Origin: CAZOKH01 sp964580315
GTDB lineage: Bacteria > Chloroflexota > Anaerolineae > Anaerolineales > Anaerolineaceae
Direction: 5' to 3'
NCBI GenBank assembly: GCA_964580315.1
Contig: CAZOKH010000002.1
Coordinates: 1 to 64,000 of the forward strand
DNA: 64,000 nucleotides
Shown here: in pieces, positions 54,859-63,966 of the stretch
Position numbering within the stretch: position 1 is the stretch's first letter
How the letters are laid out: each line of letters opens with the position of its first letter
Made by a program: the position numbers and the translations under genes
The notes under the pieces: model-generated
Seen by the model: the letters and a program-made list of their open reading frames with translations, nothing else
Told to the model about the DNA's origin: nothing
Databases searched by the model: none

Positions 54859-57318
54859 CTAGATGAACAACGTGGCATTCGACTCGTCAGATGAAGCCAC
54901 AAAGGTGGCCACACCGGCAACCTCCACGCCATCCAGCAGTTCATCCTTCTTGATACCCATCAAATCCATTGACATCTGACATGCCAGGATGCGCACCCCG
55001 TTCTGCTGGGCGGTTTCAATCAACACCGGCAGCGAATCGACGTTTTTCTGTTTCATGATCATCTTGATCATCTCAGTTCCTGCCCCGGCCATGTGCATCT
55101 GCGACAGGTTCAATTTCTTTGCGCCGCGCGGCATCATAAAGCCAAACATACGCTCGATAAAATTCTTCTTCACCGCAGGCGGGTTATCTTTGCGCAGGAT
55201 ATTCAATCCCCAGAAGGTGAAGAACATGGTCACCTTGTGTCCCATGGAAGCCGCGCCGTTGGCAATGATGAAGGCTGCCAGGGCTTTATCCAGGTCGCCC
55301 GAGAACACCACCATGGTTTTATCCTGCGTGGTGGCAACCGCTGAAGCGGCCGCAGCGTCTTTTTCTGCGCCCTTTTGAATGCGCGCCGTGATGATGCCGC
55401 CTTCCTGCGTGAGCGACAGCACCTTGTTGCCGGTGCGGTCTGCCCAGGCATGCACGTCACTGGTGAAGCCAAAATCGGTGGCTTTTACGGTAATCACGTC
55501 ACCGGGAACCGCCTCTTTGGATTTGTTGTATAACTTGAGGATTGGGCCGGGACATTGCAGCCCGCAGGCATCCACAATCAACTCATGCCCGCCAACCGCA
55601 GGCAGGACTTCTTTGATCTCCTCACGGCTGGTGATGGTGATATTCTCAAATGTGTCAAAGTTCGACTGCCGCCCAATGGCGTGCGAATAGGTCTTAAACC
55701 CGCCGCTCAAGTTGGTGGCATTGTAACCTTTCTGCTTAAGGAAACGGACAGCAAAATAGCCGCGCTGCCCAACCTGGCAATAGATTACCACCCGGCGGTT
55801 TTTGGGAATTTCAGTGTAGCGCCGGCGCAGCTCAGGCAGCGGTATATTGACCGCGCCGTCGATCATGCCCAGGGTCAATTCCTCAGGGTTGCGCACATCC
55901 ACAACAAAATCCTGGCTGCCATCCAGTTGATTTATCTGGTCCCAGGTAATCACATCAGTGTCACCGCGCAGTAGATTAGCCGCCGTAAATCCAATAAGAT
56001 TCACCGGGTCGCGTGAGGAACCGAACGGTGGAGCATAGGCCAGTTCCAGCTCTTCCAGGTCAAATACGGTCATATCGCCGCGTAAAGCTGTGGCAATCAC
56101 ATCCACACGTTTATCCACACCTTCGGTGCCCACCAGTTGAGCGCCCAGAATTTTACCCTCAGGTGAAAACAGTAGTTTAAACGCCATGGGTGTGGCTCCG
56201 GGGTAATAGCCGGCATGGTTCGCGGCATGAATAATGACGCTCTTGTATGAAATTCCAGCCTGGTCGAGCTGGCGTTGATTCATACCCGTAGATGCCACGG
56301 TCAGGTCATACACCTTGACAATGGAAGTGCCCTGCACGCCCTTGAACGGCATCTTTCGCCCCGAAATATGATCGGCCACAATGCGCCCCTGCTTGCTGGC
56401 AGGGCCAGCCAACGGCACATTGGTGGGCTTCCCGTCAACCAGGTGGGTCACCTGGGCGGCATCGCCCACCGCATAAATCTCAGGATCGCTGGTTTGCATA
56501 AATTCATTGGTCACAATGGAACCGCGTGCGCCCAATTCCAGGCCGGCTTCCTTTGCCAGTTTGTTCTCAGGCAGCACACCCACCGCCAGGATGACCATTT
56601 CGGCATCCACCGTGCGGTCGCTTTGCATCGTAACGCGCAACCAACCGGCTTCGCTGCCTTTTTCAATGGCTTTCAAACCGTCGCCCAGCGCCAGGCGCAC
56701 CTGTTTAAATTGCAAATGCTGGTGCACCAGGGCAGCCATTTCATAATCCACCGGCGCCACCACCTGGTTCATCATTTCAATCAGGGTGATTTGAACGCCC
56801 AGGTGCTGCAAGTTTTCAGCAATCTCCAAACCGATGAAACCACCGCCCACCACAACCGCCCGCGCCGGTCGTTTCTGTTCCACATAGGCTTTAATCGCAT
56901 CCATGTCTGGAATATTGCGCAGGGTGAAGACACCTGGCAAGTCATTCCCGGGCACGTTGGGTAAAATGGGACCCGCCCCCGGCGACAACACCAGCTTGTC
57001 ATACGATTCAACATACTCGCCGCGGCCATTATTTTTGTCAAAAATCGTCACGGTTTTTTCAGCACGGTTTATGCGAACCACTTCTTGGTTCACGCGCGCA
57101 TCAATGTTAAGCATATTGCGCAGCTCTTCCGGTTTCACCACCAGCAGCTTGTCGCGTTCAGCAATCACCATGCCAATATGATAGGGTAAACCGCAGTTGG
57201 CAAACGACACAAAGGGTCCCCTCTCCAGCAAAATGATCTCGGCATCTTCATTAACGCGCCGCAGCCGCGCCGCTGTGCTGGCGCCGCCAGCCACTCCGCC
57301 CACAATAACTACTTTCAT
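54859..57318 (-). CDS. Four-domain persulfide oxidoreductase: CoA-disulfide reductase + rhodanese + TusA + DsrE-like
   Basis: 819 residues. The FAD/NAD(P) core (1-450) has GGVAGGASTAARLRR, redox Cys42 in SFANCGLPYH and GDAAQ. A rhodanese domain (about 465-560) has active-site YCQVGQRG. A TusA-like domain (about 590-660) keeps the CPGP motif (DACGLQCPGP). The C-terminal domain (about 680-819) is DsrE/DsrF-like. It likely handles CoA persulfide or other sulfane sulphur. The ATG at 57318 fits GGAG upstream; the ATG 6 nt earlier abuts the RBS. An ArsR gene precedes it. Confidence 0.93.
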   Translation of the reverse strand: MKVVIVGGVAGGASTAARLRRVNEDAEIILLERGPFVSFANCGLPYHIGMVIAERDKLLVVKPEELRNMLNIDARVNQEVVRINRAEKTVTIFDKNNGRGEYVESYDKLVLSPGAGPILPNVPGNDLPGVFTLRNIPDMDAIKAYVEQKRPARAVVVGGGFIGLEIAENLQHLGVQITLIEMMNQVVAPVDYEMAALVHQHLQFKQVRLALGDGLKAIEKGSEAGWLRVTMQSDRTVDAEMVILAVGVLPENKLAKEAGLELGARGSIVTNEFMQTSDPEIYAVGDAAQVTHLVDGKPTNVPLAGPASKQGRIVADHISGRKMPFKGVQGTSIVKVYDLTVASTGMNQRQLDQAGISYKSVIIHAANHAGYYPGATPMAFKLLFSPEGKILGAQLVGTEGVDKRVDVIATALRGDMTVFDLEELELAYAPPFGSSRDPVNLIGFTAANLLRGDTDVITWDQINQLDGSQDFVVDVRNPEELTLGMIDGAVNIPLPELRRRYTEIPKNRRVVIYCQVGQRGYFAVRFLKQKGYNATNLSGGFKTYSHAIGRQSNFDTFENITITSREEIKEVLPAVGGHELIVDACGLQCPGPILKLYNKSKEAVPGDVITVKATDFGFTSDVHAWADRTGNKVLSLTQEGGIITARIQKGAEKDAAAASAVATTQDKTMVVFSGDLDKALAAFIIANGAASMGHKVTMFFTFWGLNILRKDNPPAVKKNFIERMFGFMMPRGAKKLNLSQMHMAGAGTEMIKMIMKQKNVDSLPVLIETAQQNGVRILACQMSMDLMGIKKDELLDGVEVAGVATFVASSDESNATLFI

Positions 57319-57335
57319 GTCCATCTCCTATATAC

Positions 57336-57683
57336 TCAAGATTCCGTTTTATGAAATGATTGAACCAATCCCGCACTGGCTTGAAGCTGCGAAGACAATA
57401 TACCGCGCATCAGATCAATGGCTTCAATAATGCGCGCATCCGTCAGCGAATAGAAGATGGAAGGTCCTTGCCGTTCCGTTTGCACCAGCCCGCGTTCGCG
57501 CAGCACGCGCAAGTGACGCGACACGGTGGGCTGGGGCATGTTCAAGGCTTCGGCAATTTCGTTGACGCAGCGCCCCTTCTCATGCAGCAAATACAACATC
57601 AACACTCGCTTGGGATCACCCAGGGCATAACACACCCGTTCATGCATCAAGTTAATCTCTTGTTCCAAAATTTCGATTTCCAT
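57336..57683 (-). CDS. ArsR-family regulator
   Basis: 115 residues from the ATG at 57683 (GAGGAG upstream). Winged helix CVNEIAEALNMPQPTVSRHL with VLRERGLVQTERQG. Cys18 (RVCYALGD) and Cys38 (GRCVNEI) are present; the pattern is not clearly that of the persulfide sensors SqrR/BigR. Encoded 17 nt before the sulphur oxidoreductase gene, so it probably controls that operon. Repeats of GCATA lie upstream. Confidence 0.9.
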   Translation of the reverse strand: MEIEILEQEINLMHERVCYALGDPKRVLMLYLLHEKGRCVNEIAEALNMPQPTVSRHLRVLRERGLVQTERQGPSIFYSLTDARIIEAIDLMRGILSSQLQASAGLVQSFHKTES

Positions 57684-57694
57684 TGAGCTCCTCA

Positions 57695-57731
57695 TATGCA
57701 CTATATTCGCATAATCGCATATAAGCATATT
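57695..57731 (-). promoter_or_regulatory. Candidate ArsR operator
   Basis: On the plus strand, GCATA occurs at 57710, 57718 and 57726, an exact 8-bp period, and ATATGC (57695-57700) is the inverse of GCATAT (57726-57731). It lies directly before the arsR RBS. Confidence 0.5.
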
Positions 57732-57933
57732 ATATCACAGGAATATACTAAAACGCAATCTAAGGTTATAATGACAACCGGTTTTTACCAGCGTTTGGGT
57801 TGGCATTTTTGACCAACCCATTGTAAAATCCAGTTTTACGGATATCGAATCGTACTCTGCGGGGTTAATCCCATTGCAGCGGCGGATATCAGCCTGTTGT
57901 TATTCAAGAAATCTACAAAATAGGAACCAATGA

Positions 57934-58869
57934 ATGACCAGACACCGTATCATCATTAACCCCACCGCCGGACGGGGTTCAGCCAAAAAGTTGGCCCCTG
58001 TCATTGAGAAAGAATTAACCTCTCACGGCTTAGAATTTGAAATAGTTCACACCTCGCATCCCTGGCATGCCGCCGAACTGGCTCAGCAAGGCGTGGTGCT
58101 AGGTTTCGATGTGGTCGTCTCAGTTGGCGGCGATGGAACCGCCAATGAAGTGCTCAACGGCTTGATGCTTGCCCGCGAAGCCGGGCTGGGCAGCGCCGCC
58201 ATGGGTGTGCTGCCCATCGGGCGCGGCAACGATTTTGCCTGGAGCATGGGCATTCCAACCGAATTAAAAGAAAGCTGCCGCGTGTTGGCAGAAGACAAGC
58301 GCATCACCATCGACACCGGCTGCGTCAGCGGTGGTCTTTACCCCATGGGGCGCTATTTTGGCAACGGTGTGGGCATTGGGTTCGACGCCGTGGTGGGCTT
58401 TTTTGCCAAAGAGATGACCCACCTGAGCGGTTTCCCTTCATACCTGGCGGCCGCCGTTAAAACCATGAATTATTACCATCCCGCCCCCGTGATGGAAATT
58501 GACCTGGATGATGAAACCATCACCCAGCCCACCCTGATGGTCTCCGTCATGAACGGTCGGCGCATGGGCGGCGGTTTTTTGATGACCCCCGACAGCCTGC
58601 CGAACGACTCTGCCATGGATTTATGCATTGCCGCTGAAATTTCGCGCCGGCGCATTCCAGCTCTGATTGCACACTTTTTACGCGGCTCGCAGGCCGGGCA
58701 TTCGGCCATTCAAATGAAACGTTCTGCGCGCGTTGTGGTACGCGCCGTGAAAGGCGCGCTGCCCGCCCACTGCGACGGCGAAACCCTGTGCACCGACGGC
58801 ACCGAACTGGTTATCCAGACCTCGCCTTTCAAACTCGAACTGATTTCAACTCCACGCACTGCCGTATGA
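57934..58869 (+). CDS. Diacylglycerol kinase-family lipid kinase
   Basis: 311 residues. DAGK catalytic motifs: IINPTAGRGSAKK, VVSVGGDGTANEVLNG and LPIGRGNDFAWSM, with the C-terminal HCDGE segment (PAHCDGETL). It phosphorylates diacylglycerol or a related lipid at the membrane. The stop overlaps the start of the acyltransferase gene (ATGA), so the two act together in phospholipid synthesis. Confidence 0.93.
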   Translation: MTRHRIIINPTAGRGSAKKLAPVIEKELTSHGLEFEIVHTSHPWHAAELAQQGVVLGFDVVVSVGGDGTANEVLNGLMLAREAGLGSAAMGVLPIGRGNDFAWSMGIPTELKESCRVLAEDKRITIDTGCVSGGLYPMGRYFGNGVGIGFDAVVGFFAKEMTHLSGFPSYLAAAVKTMNYYHPAPVMEIDLDDETITQPTLMVSVMNGRRMGGGFLMTPDSLPNDSAMDLCIAAEISRRRIPALIAHFLRGSQAGHSAIQMKRSARVVVRAVKGALPAHCDGETLCTDGTELVIQTSPFKLELISTPRTAV

Positions 58870-59576
58870 AACAGTTGCAAACCCCCGTCAATTTCATGCT
58901 GAAAGCCATCACCGGTCTGGTTTGCCGTGTGTACGGCGAAGAATTGCAGCGCGTACCTGCCAGCGGCCCGGTCATCCTGGTGGCCAATCACATCAATTTT
59001 CTTGACGCCCCCATCATGCTCAGCCGTTTGCATCCCCGTCCTGTCACCGGGCTGGCCAAAGTGGAAACCTGGGACAACCCCCTGCTGGGTTTGTTGTTCA
59101 ACATCTGGGAAATCATTCCCATCCGGCGCGGCGAGGCTGACCTGGAAGCCTTTCGCCTGGCTGAAGCCGCCCTGGCGCAGGGCAAAATGCTCACCGTGGC
59201 GCCCGAAGGCACACGCAGCGGCAACGGTGCAATGCAAAAAGGCAAGCCGGGCATGATTTTGCTGGCGCTGCGCAGCGGCGCCCCCATCTTACCGCTGGCC
59301 TTTTACGGCAATGAAACCGTGTGGCGCAATCTGCGCCGCCTGCGGCGCGCCCCCTTCCATGTGCGGGTGGGCAGCCCCTTCACGATTGATTCCCACGGGC
59401 AGGCGCTAAGCCGCGACGTGCGCGACGCCATCACCGACGAAGTGATGTACCAGATTGCTGCCCTGCTGCCGCCTGCTTACCGCGGTGTATATGCCGATCT
59501 CAGCCAGGCTACTGAAAACTACCTGTGTTTTGCCCCCGGTGTCGAAAGCAACCTGCTACGGGCAAACAGCCATTGA
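58866..59576 (+). CDS. plsC: 1-acyl-sn-glycerol-3-phosphate acyltransferase (PlsC-like)
   Basis: 236 residues from the ATG at 58866. Acyltransferase motif NHINFLDAPI (NHx4D), substrate site PEGTRSGNG and PLAFYGNE. It makes phosphatidate, which fits the lipid kinase upstream. The last 21 bases overlap the 3' end of the convergent PLD gene. Confidence 0.92.
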   Translation: MKQLQTPVNFMLKAITGLVCRVYGEELQRVPASGPVILVANHINFLDAPIMLSRLHPRPVTGLAKVETWDNPLLGLLFNIWEIIPIRRGEADLEAFRLAEAALAQGKMLTVAPEGTRSGNGAMQKGKPGMILLALRSGAPILPLAFYGNETVWRNLRRLRRAPFHVRVGSPFTIDSHGQALSRDVRDAITDEVMYQIAALLPPAYRGVYADLSQATENYLCFAPGVESNLLRANSH

Positions 59577-60707
59577 TTCCTTTGTTGACTGCGCTTCATC
59601 CCAAATGCGCTCAAATTCAGCCAGCATTTGCTGCGCCAGCGCCCGGTCGCGCAAAATGACCAGGTTTTCGTCATTGCGCCGGTTGGCGTTGCCGGTGAAA
59701 TTGTAAGACCCCAGCACCACCCACTCGCCGTCAACCACCAATGCCTTGCTGTGCATCAGTCCCGGGTTGCCGTCCAACCGCACCGGCACGCCTTCATTGA
59801 GTAGGTAGCAAAATTCGCCGCCCTGGTTCGAACGCACCTGCTCTTCCTCAAACACCCCGCTGACCTCGACGCCAGCCTGTTCTCGATCAATCAGCGCATT
59901 GGCCAGTTCATCCTGCGTCAGCGAATAGGCCAGCACGCGCACATCCTGCTGCGCATTGGAAACCAGTTCCACGATACGCCCGGCCACATTTCCATCATTG
60001 TCCTCCGGCGAAAAATAGACTTCCACCGGAATAGCATCGATCTCCAGGCTTGTGAAGGGCGTCTTTGCCGGGCTGTTCGCGCCGAATGATTTTTTCTTGA
60101 ACATCTCTTCAAATTCAGCCGTGTAGTTGTGCGCAAATTCACGCGAGCGCACGTGCAGCACCACATTATTATCCTCATAACTGCCCTGGGCAGTGTAGTT
60201 GAGCGAACCGGTCCACACATCAGCGCCGTCAATCACCAGGAATTTGTTGTGCATCGAAGCATTGCTCTGGTCGCCAACCAGTTCAATTCCCTGGTCTTGC
60301 AGCATTTCAGGCACGCGCCGGTTTAGTGAATCGCCTTCCATCACAATCCTGACTTTCACGCCGCGGTTTTTCGCGTTCACCAGCGCCCAGCCAACTTGAT
60401 CCATGCTCAGGTTATACATGGCCATGTCCACGCTGACCTGCGCCCGGTCAATGGCATCCACAATGGCCTGCGCCGGTCCGCCTGTTTCTCCATGCCCGGG
60501 GGTGGTGAAGAACAACTCAACCCCATCAGGCATTGCGGTTGCGGTCACATCCGGCTCACCGGTCAATTGAACCGCCGAGGTTGGAATGATGGGCGTGGGC
60601 TGGAGATCGTCGCCCGGTTCAGTGCGGCACGCAGACAGGCTCAAAGCCATGCAAACAGCTATCCCACCCAGTACAATTTGCCGATAACCATGAAAAATGT
60701 TGCGCAA
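59556..60707 (-). CDS. Phospholipase D-like lipoprotein with two HKD motifs
   Basis: 383 residues. Lipobox LSACRT. Two PLD-fold halves carry HxK motifs HNKFLVIDGADVWTGS and HSKALVVDGEWVVLGS, the usual pair forming one active site. It acts outside the membrane on phospholipids or nucleic acids. The 3' end overlaps that of plsC by 21 nt. Confidence 0.92.
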   Translation of the reverse strand: MRNIFHGYRQIVLGGIAVCMALSLSACRTEPGDDLQPTPIIPTSAVQLTGEPDVTATAMPDGVELFFTTPGHGETGGPAQAIVDAIDRAQVSVDMAMYNLSMDQVGWALVNAKNRGVKVRIVMEGDSLNRRVPEMLQDQGIELVGDQSNASMHNKFLVIDGADVWTGSLNYTAQGSYEDNNVVLHVRSREFAHNYTAEFEEMFKKKSFGANSPAKTPFTSLEIDAIPVEVYFSPEDNDGNVAGRIVELVSNAQQDVRVLAYSLTQDELANALIDREQAGVEVSGVFEEEQVRSNQGGEFCYLLNEGVPVRLDGNPGLMHSKALVVDGEWVVLGSYNFTGNANRRNDENLVILRDRALAQQMLAEFERIWDEAQSTKESMAVCP

Positions 60708-60784
60708 TGAAATTCTCCTGTAAAATTATCTTAAGTATAGGCCTTGCTGCTGTTTTACCGGTTACGAACAAAGGAGCTTAGATC

Positions 60785-61954
60785 ATGAACGAATCCATGC
60801 CTTCCACCTCCAAAAAATCAGCGCTGCCCTACATTCTGATTGTGGGCGCTGTCTTGCTGGTTTGCCTTTGTAGCTGCGCCGCGCTGGCCGGCTTTTTTGT
60901 GCTGGCAAATTCAGGCGAAGAGGATCAGGTTGGTTCCGAACAGACCACCCTGAACAATGCGGATGATACTGATGATACTATAGAAGAAGACAATGAGGAA
61001 TTCATCGAAGAGGAAAGCGACACAGCCGCTGACCAATCCGTTTCAGATTCCACCCTGACCTACACACTGGAACAGCGCGTGCGCCTGATCAACACCGGAG
61101 AAAACCCCGCCAAACCGGTCAAACTGTGGGTGGCTCTCATTCAAGACCTGCCGCCCTACCAGATCATTAACATGCAGGAATTCGACCCCCTGGAATACGA
61201 TATTATCACCGATGAATATGATAATCAGTATGCCCTGTTCACCATCAATCAACTCGACGCGGGTGAAGAAACGTTAATCACCCTGCGCTACGAAGTGGAG
61301 CTGTCGCTAGTCCAATATGACCTGGATGACTGCCAGGGCAGCCTGCCGGATACTGACATCTATCCTGAGAAATATATTGAGTCAGATGCGCCAGAAATTG
61401 TTGCGCTGGCCAACGAACTTTCAGCAGGCAAACAGAATGCCTGTGAAATCTCGCGCGCCATCTATAACTATGTGGCCGACAACATGGAGTACAGCACCTA
61501 TAACCCCAAGGACATTGGTGCACTGGCCGCCCTGGAAAAGAAAGCGGGCGACTGCACCGAGTTTTCTGACCTGCTGGTTGCGCTGCACCGCGCCGCGGGC
61601 ATTCCCGCGCGCATGATCGACGGCGTAAACTGCTGCACCGTCAACGGCTATGCCGAGGGGCAAAACAAGCACAACTGGGCTGAAGTGTATTTACCCGGCG
61701 CCGGCTGGGTGCAAATGGACCCCACCTGGGGGCGCGACCCCGCCGCGCGAGACCATTACTTTGCCTCCGCCACTTTCGATCACTTTCTCATCACCCGCGG
61801 TCGCAATTTGAATACGCTGGATAATTATTACTACTTGATGTTCCGCTGGTGGCAGGATGAAGGCGAAACCCAGGTCGATTTTTCCGAAGAATGGGATATT
61901 TTGCCGGCAGAAATAAGCAGCACAAATCAGGTGATTACCGCGCAGCCAGGCTGA
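60785..61954 (+). CDS. Membrane-anchored transglutaminase-like protein
   Basis: 389 residues. One membrane segment (about 15-37) followed by an Asp/Glu-rich linker (about 44-75), an Ig-like region, then a transglutaminase-like domain with catalytic Cys in GDCTEFSDLLVALHRAAGI, His in KHNWAEVYL and Asp in MDPTWG. It may act as a cysteine protease or amidase outside the cell. The 3' end overlaps the convergent aldolase-like gene by 20 nt. Confidence 0.9.
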   Translation: MNESMPSTSKKSALPYILIVGAVLLVCLCSCAALAGFFVLANSGEEDQVGSEQTTLNNADDTDDTIEEDNEEFIEEESDTAADQSVSDSTLTYTLEQRVRLINTGENPAKPVKLWVALIQDLPPYQIINMQEFDPLEYDIITDEYDNQYALFTINQLDAGEETLITLRYEVELSLVQYDLDDCQGSLPDTDIYPEKYIESDAPEIVALANELSAGKQNACEISRAIYNYVADNMEYSTYNPKDIGALAALEKKAGDCTEFSDLLVALHRAAGIPARMIDGVNCCTVNGYAEGQNKHNWAEVYLPGAGWVQMDPTWGRDPAARDHYFASATFDHFLITRGRNLNTLDNYYYLMFRWWQDEGETQVDFSEEWDILPAEISSTNQVITAQPG

Positions 61955-62561
61955 TCTCGCACAACCGCTCGAAGGCTTGCGCGCGGGCAATGGCCTGCAT
62001 CAAGTCGTCGCCCCAGCACAGCACACCGTAACCGGGCAGCGCAAGCAGTTTCACCCCGCCCATTTTGGCCTGCATGGCAGCGTCTTCCGCTTCCACCAAG
62101 GCATAGCCGCCAATGGCATCCGCCGCATCAACCAGCGCCTGCACAAGCGGCTCAACCCGGCGCTGCGCCAGCAGCGTGGCCGCTGATGGCTGACACAGAA
62201 TAACCGCCCTGGCGTCGGTGTTGGCATACACCAGGCGGTGCCAGTTCAGGTGCAGCGGCGGCACTTGCCCTTCCATGCTCCATTCGGAAGCCAGCGCAAA
62301 AACACCCAGCCGGTCCTCTTTCATGGCCGGGAAGAATGTGCCGTTAACGGTCGCCAGCACTTTGCCCTTCATCAAACGCAGGCTTGCCTCGCTGAGCACA
62401 CCCGCACAAAACGACTGGTCAGCCAGCAAACGCACAGCCTCCAAAAAACCCTTGCGCACCTCGCGCGAGGCAAACGCTTCACGGGTTTTCTTTCCCAGGC
62501 GCTGTTGGGTGTTCACTATCCCCACCAGTTGATTCGCCAGCCGCTTGTAGGTTTCCAGCAT
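61935..62561 (-). CDS. Degenerate class II aldolase/adducin-like protein
   Basis: 208 residues. The fold pattern follows class II aldolases (SEASLRLMKGKVLATVNG for SxGNxS..., a middle LYAN-type segment), but the zinc ligands are gone: the HxHP site reads ILCQPSA and the NHG site reads LPGYGVL. It is unlikely to be an active zinc aldolase. It sits downstream of the SAF-domain dehydrogenase gene on the same strand, with a terminator-type hairpin between them. Confidence 0.65.
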   Translation of the reverse strand: MLETYKRLANQLVGIVNTQQRLGKKTREAFASREVRKGFLEAVRLLADQSFCAGVLSEASLRLMKGKVLATVNGTFFPAMKEDRLGVFALASEWSMEGQVPPLHLNWHRLVYANTDARAVILCQPSAATLLAQRRVEPLVQALVDAADAIGGYALVEAEDAAMQAKMGGVKLLALPGYGVLCWGDDLMQAIARAQAFERLCEISLAAR

Positions 62562-62591
62562 AGCATCACCTTATTCAGACTATTGATTAAC

Positions 62592-62627
62592 TAGACCCTA
62601 AAGGTACCCATCAACCTTTAGGGTCTA
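62592..62627 (-). terminator. Terminator hairpin between dehydrogenase and aldolase-like genes
   Basis: 14-bp perfect arms TAGACCCTAAAGGT / ACCTTTAGGGTCTA with an 8-nt loop. No strong T run on the minus side. Confidence 0.65.
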
Positions 62628-62664
62628 TTCCATTTTCTCTTTTTTGGTTCAGCGACGGTTCACG

Positions 62665-63966
62665 CTATTTGCCGTAAACCATGGCGTCCTGTTCGCGGCG
62701 CAGTTTGACAATGGTCTGGCTTTCAACCAGTTCAATATCACTGTATTTCACCGCTTCACCGGCTTTCACTGCATGGGTGATGGTGCCGCCAATCGTCAGA
62801 CCCAGGGGAACCAGGTTCTCGGCGCGCGCCACTTCGGCTTTTTCAATCATACCGTAAACCGTGTAACCACCCAGGTAGTCCACTTTGTCGCCGGGTTTCA
62901 AATCGCGCTTCGCCACAGCAATGGTTTCACAAACCGGCACACGCTTGGTGTTGAGGGTTTCGTGGCGGTCCAACACGGTTTGCGCAATGGTGATCGGGCA
63001 TTCCAGGTTGGCCAGGTGATAAGGGCGGTACAGCGACCAGTAGTTGCCGTGACCGCTTAAGCCCAGGTAGTTCAAGTCGGCTTTAATTTTGGGCTGATCG
63101 GTGGTGATAATCACAAACACACCCGGGGCAGGTCCCACGGCATAATCGACGGCGCCTTTGGTGCTGAAGATACCGCCGTCGGCTTTGGGGACGAACATCT
63201 TGGGCAGGTCTTCCACTTTGCAAGCAGGACCGTAAGCGCCGCGCACCTCAGGTGCATAACCGGTGCTGTTGCCCACCGAGGTCATCTCCACCATGGTTTT
63301 GGTGCCGTCAACAAATGAGGTGAGCATTTTCACGCTCATATTTTTGCCTTTGGCGCGGGCTTCCAGGTCAGAGGGAGTGGCGGTGCGGTCGAGGGGATTG
63401 TTTTTACCTTTACCAATGGTCACAATTTCAAAACCCAGCGCATCGGCAAAATCAAAAATCTCGCGAATCGAGCCGGGTTCGTCGCCAGCCACCAGGGTAT
63501 ATACCACGTTGGCTTTCATGGCCTTATGCGTGAGGATGTAGCCAATGGTGGCATCCGTTTCAACATTCATGTTAATGGTTGGTTTGCCAGCCTCAATTGC
63601 CTGCTGGCAAATGATTGCACCAATCTCGGGAATACCGGTGCATTCCACAATAGCATCCAATGCCGGGATGTTGACCAGGAATTCAGAAGAAGTGGTCGCC
63701 ACGCGCTGACCCTCGCGGATCAGTCGATCAGCTTTGGCAACATCGTCATCCACCGCATGCACAATTTTCGGGTCAACACTGGCTTCTTGATAAGCTGCGG
63801 CTGCTCGTCCAGGGAGTACATCAGCAGTTGCCACAATTTTAAGACCGTGCATCTTCTCCACCTGAGAGATCAGCCCGGTACCCATTTGCCCTGCACCCAC
63901 CAGACCTATGCGATAAGGTCCATGCTGGGTTTCACGTTCGATTAAACGTTCCTTCAGGCTTGCCAT
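62665..63966 (-). CDS. NAD(P)-dependent dehydrogenase with C-terminal SAF domain
   Basis: 433 residues. Rossmann fold at the N-terminus (IGLVGAGQMGTGLISQ), a homoserine dehydrogenase-like catalytic region (VECTGIPEIGA, MNVETDATIG, LVAGDEPGS), and a SAF-type C-terminus (CETIAVAKRDLKPGDKVD ... YSDIELVES). Family members act in sugar-acid or polyol pathways; the substrate is unknown. AGAAGGATT precedes the ATG. It reaches almost to the window end. Confidence 0.85.
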   Translation of the reverse strand: MASLKERLIERETQHGPYRIGLVGAGQMGTGLISQVEKMHGLKIVATADVLPGRAAAAYQEASVDPKIVHAVDDDVAKADRLIREGQRVATTSSEFLVNIPALDAIVECTGIPEIGAIICQQAIEAGKPTINMNVETDATIGYILTHKAMKANVVYTLVAGDEPGSIREIFDFADALGFEIVTIGKGKNNPLDRTATPSDLEARAKGKNMSVKMLTSFVDGTKTMVEMTSVGNSTGYAPEVRGAYGPACKVEDLPKMFVPKADGGIFSTKGAVDYAVGPAPGVFVIITTDQPKIKADLNYLGLSGHGNYWSLYRPYHLANLECPITIAQTVLDRHETLNTKRVPVCETIAVAKRDLKPGDKVDYLGGYTVYGMIEKAEVARAENLVPLGLTIGGTITHAVKAGEAVKYSDIELVESQTIVKLRREQDAMVYGK

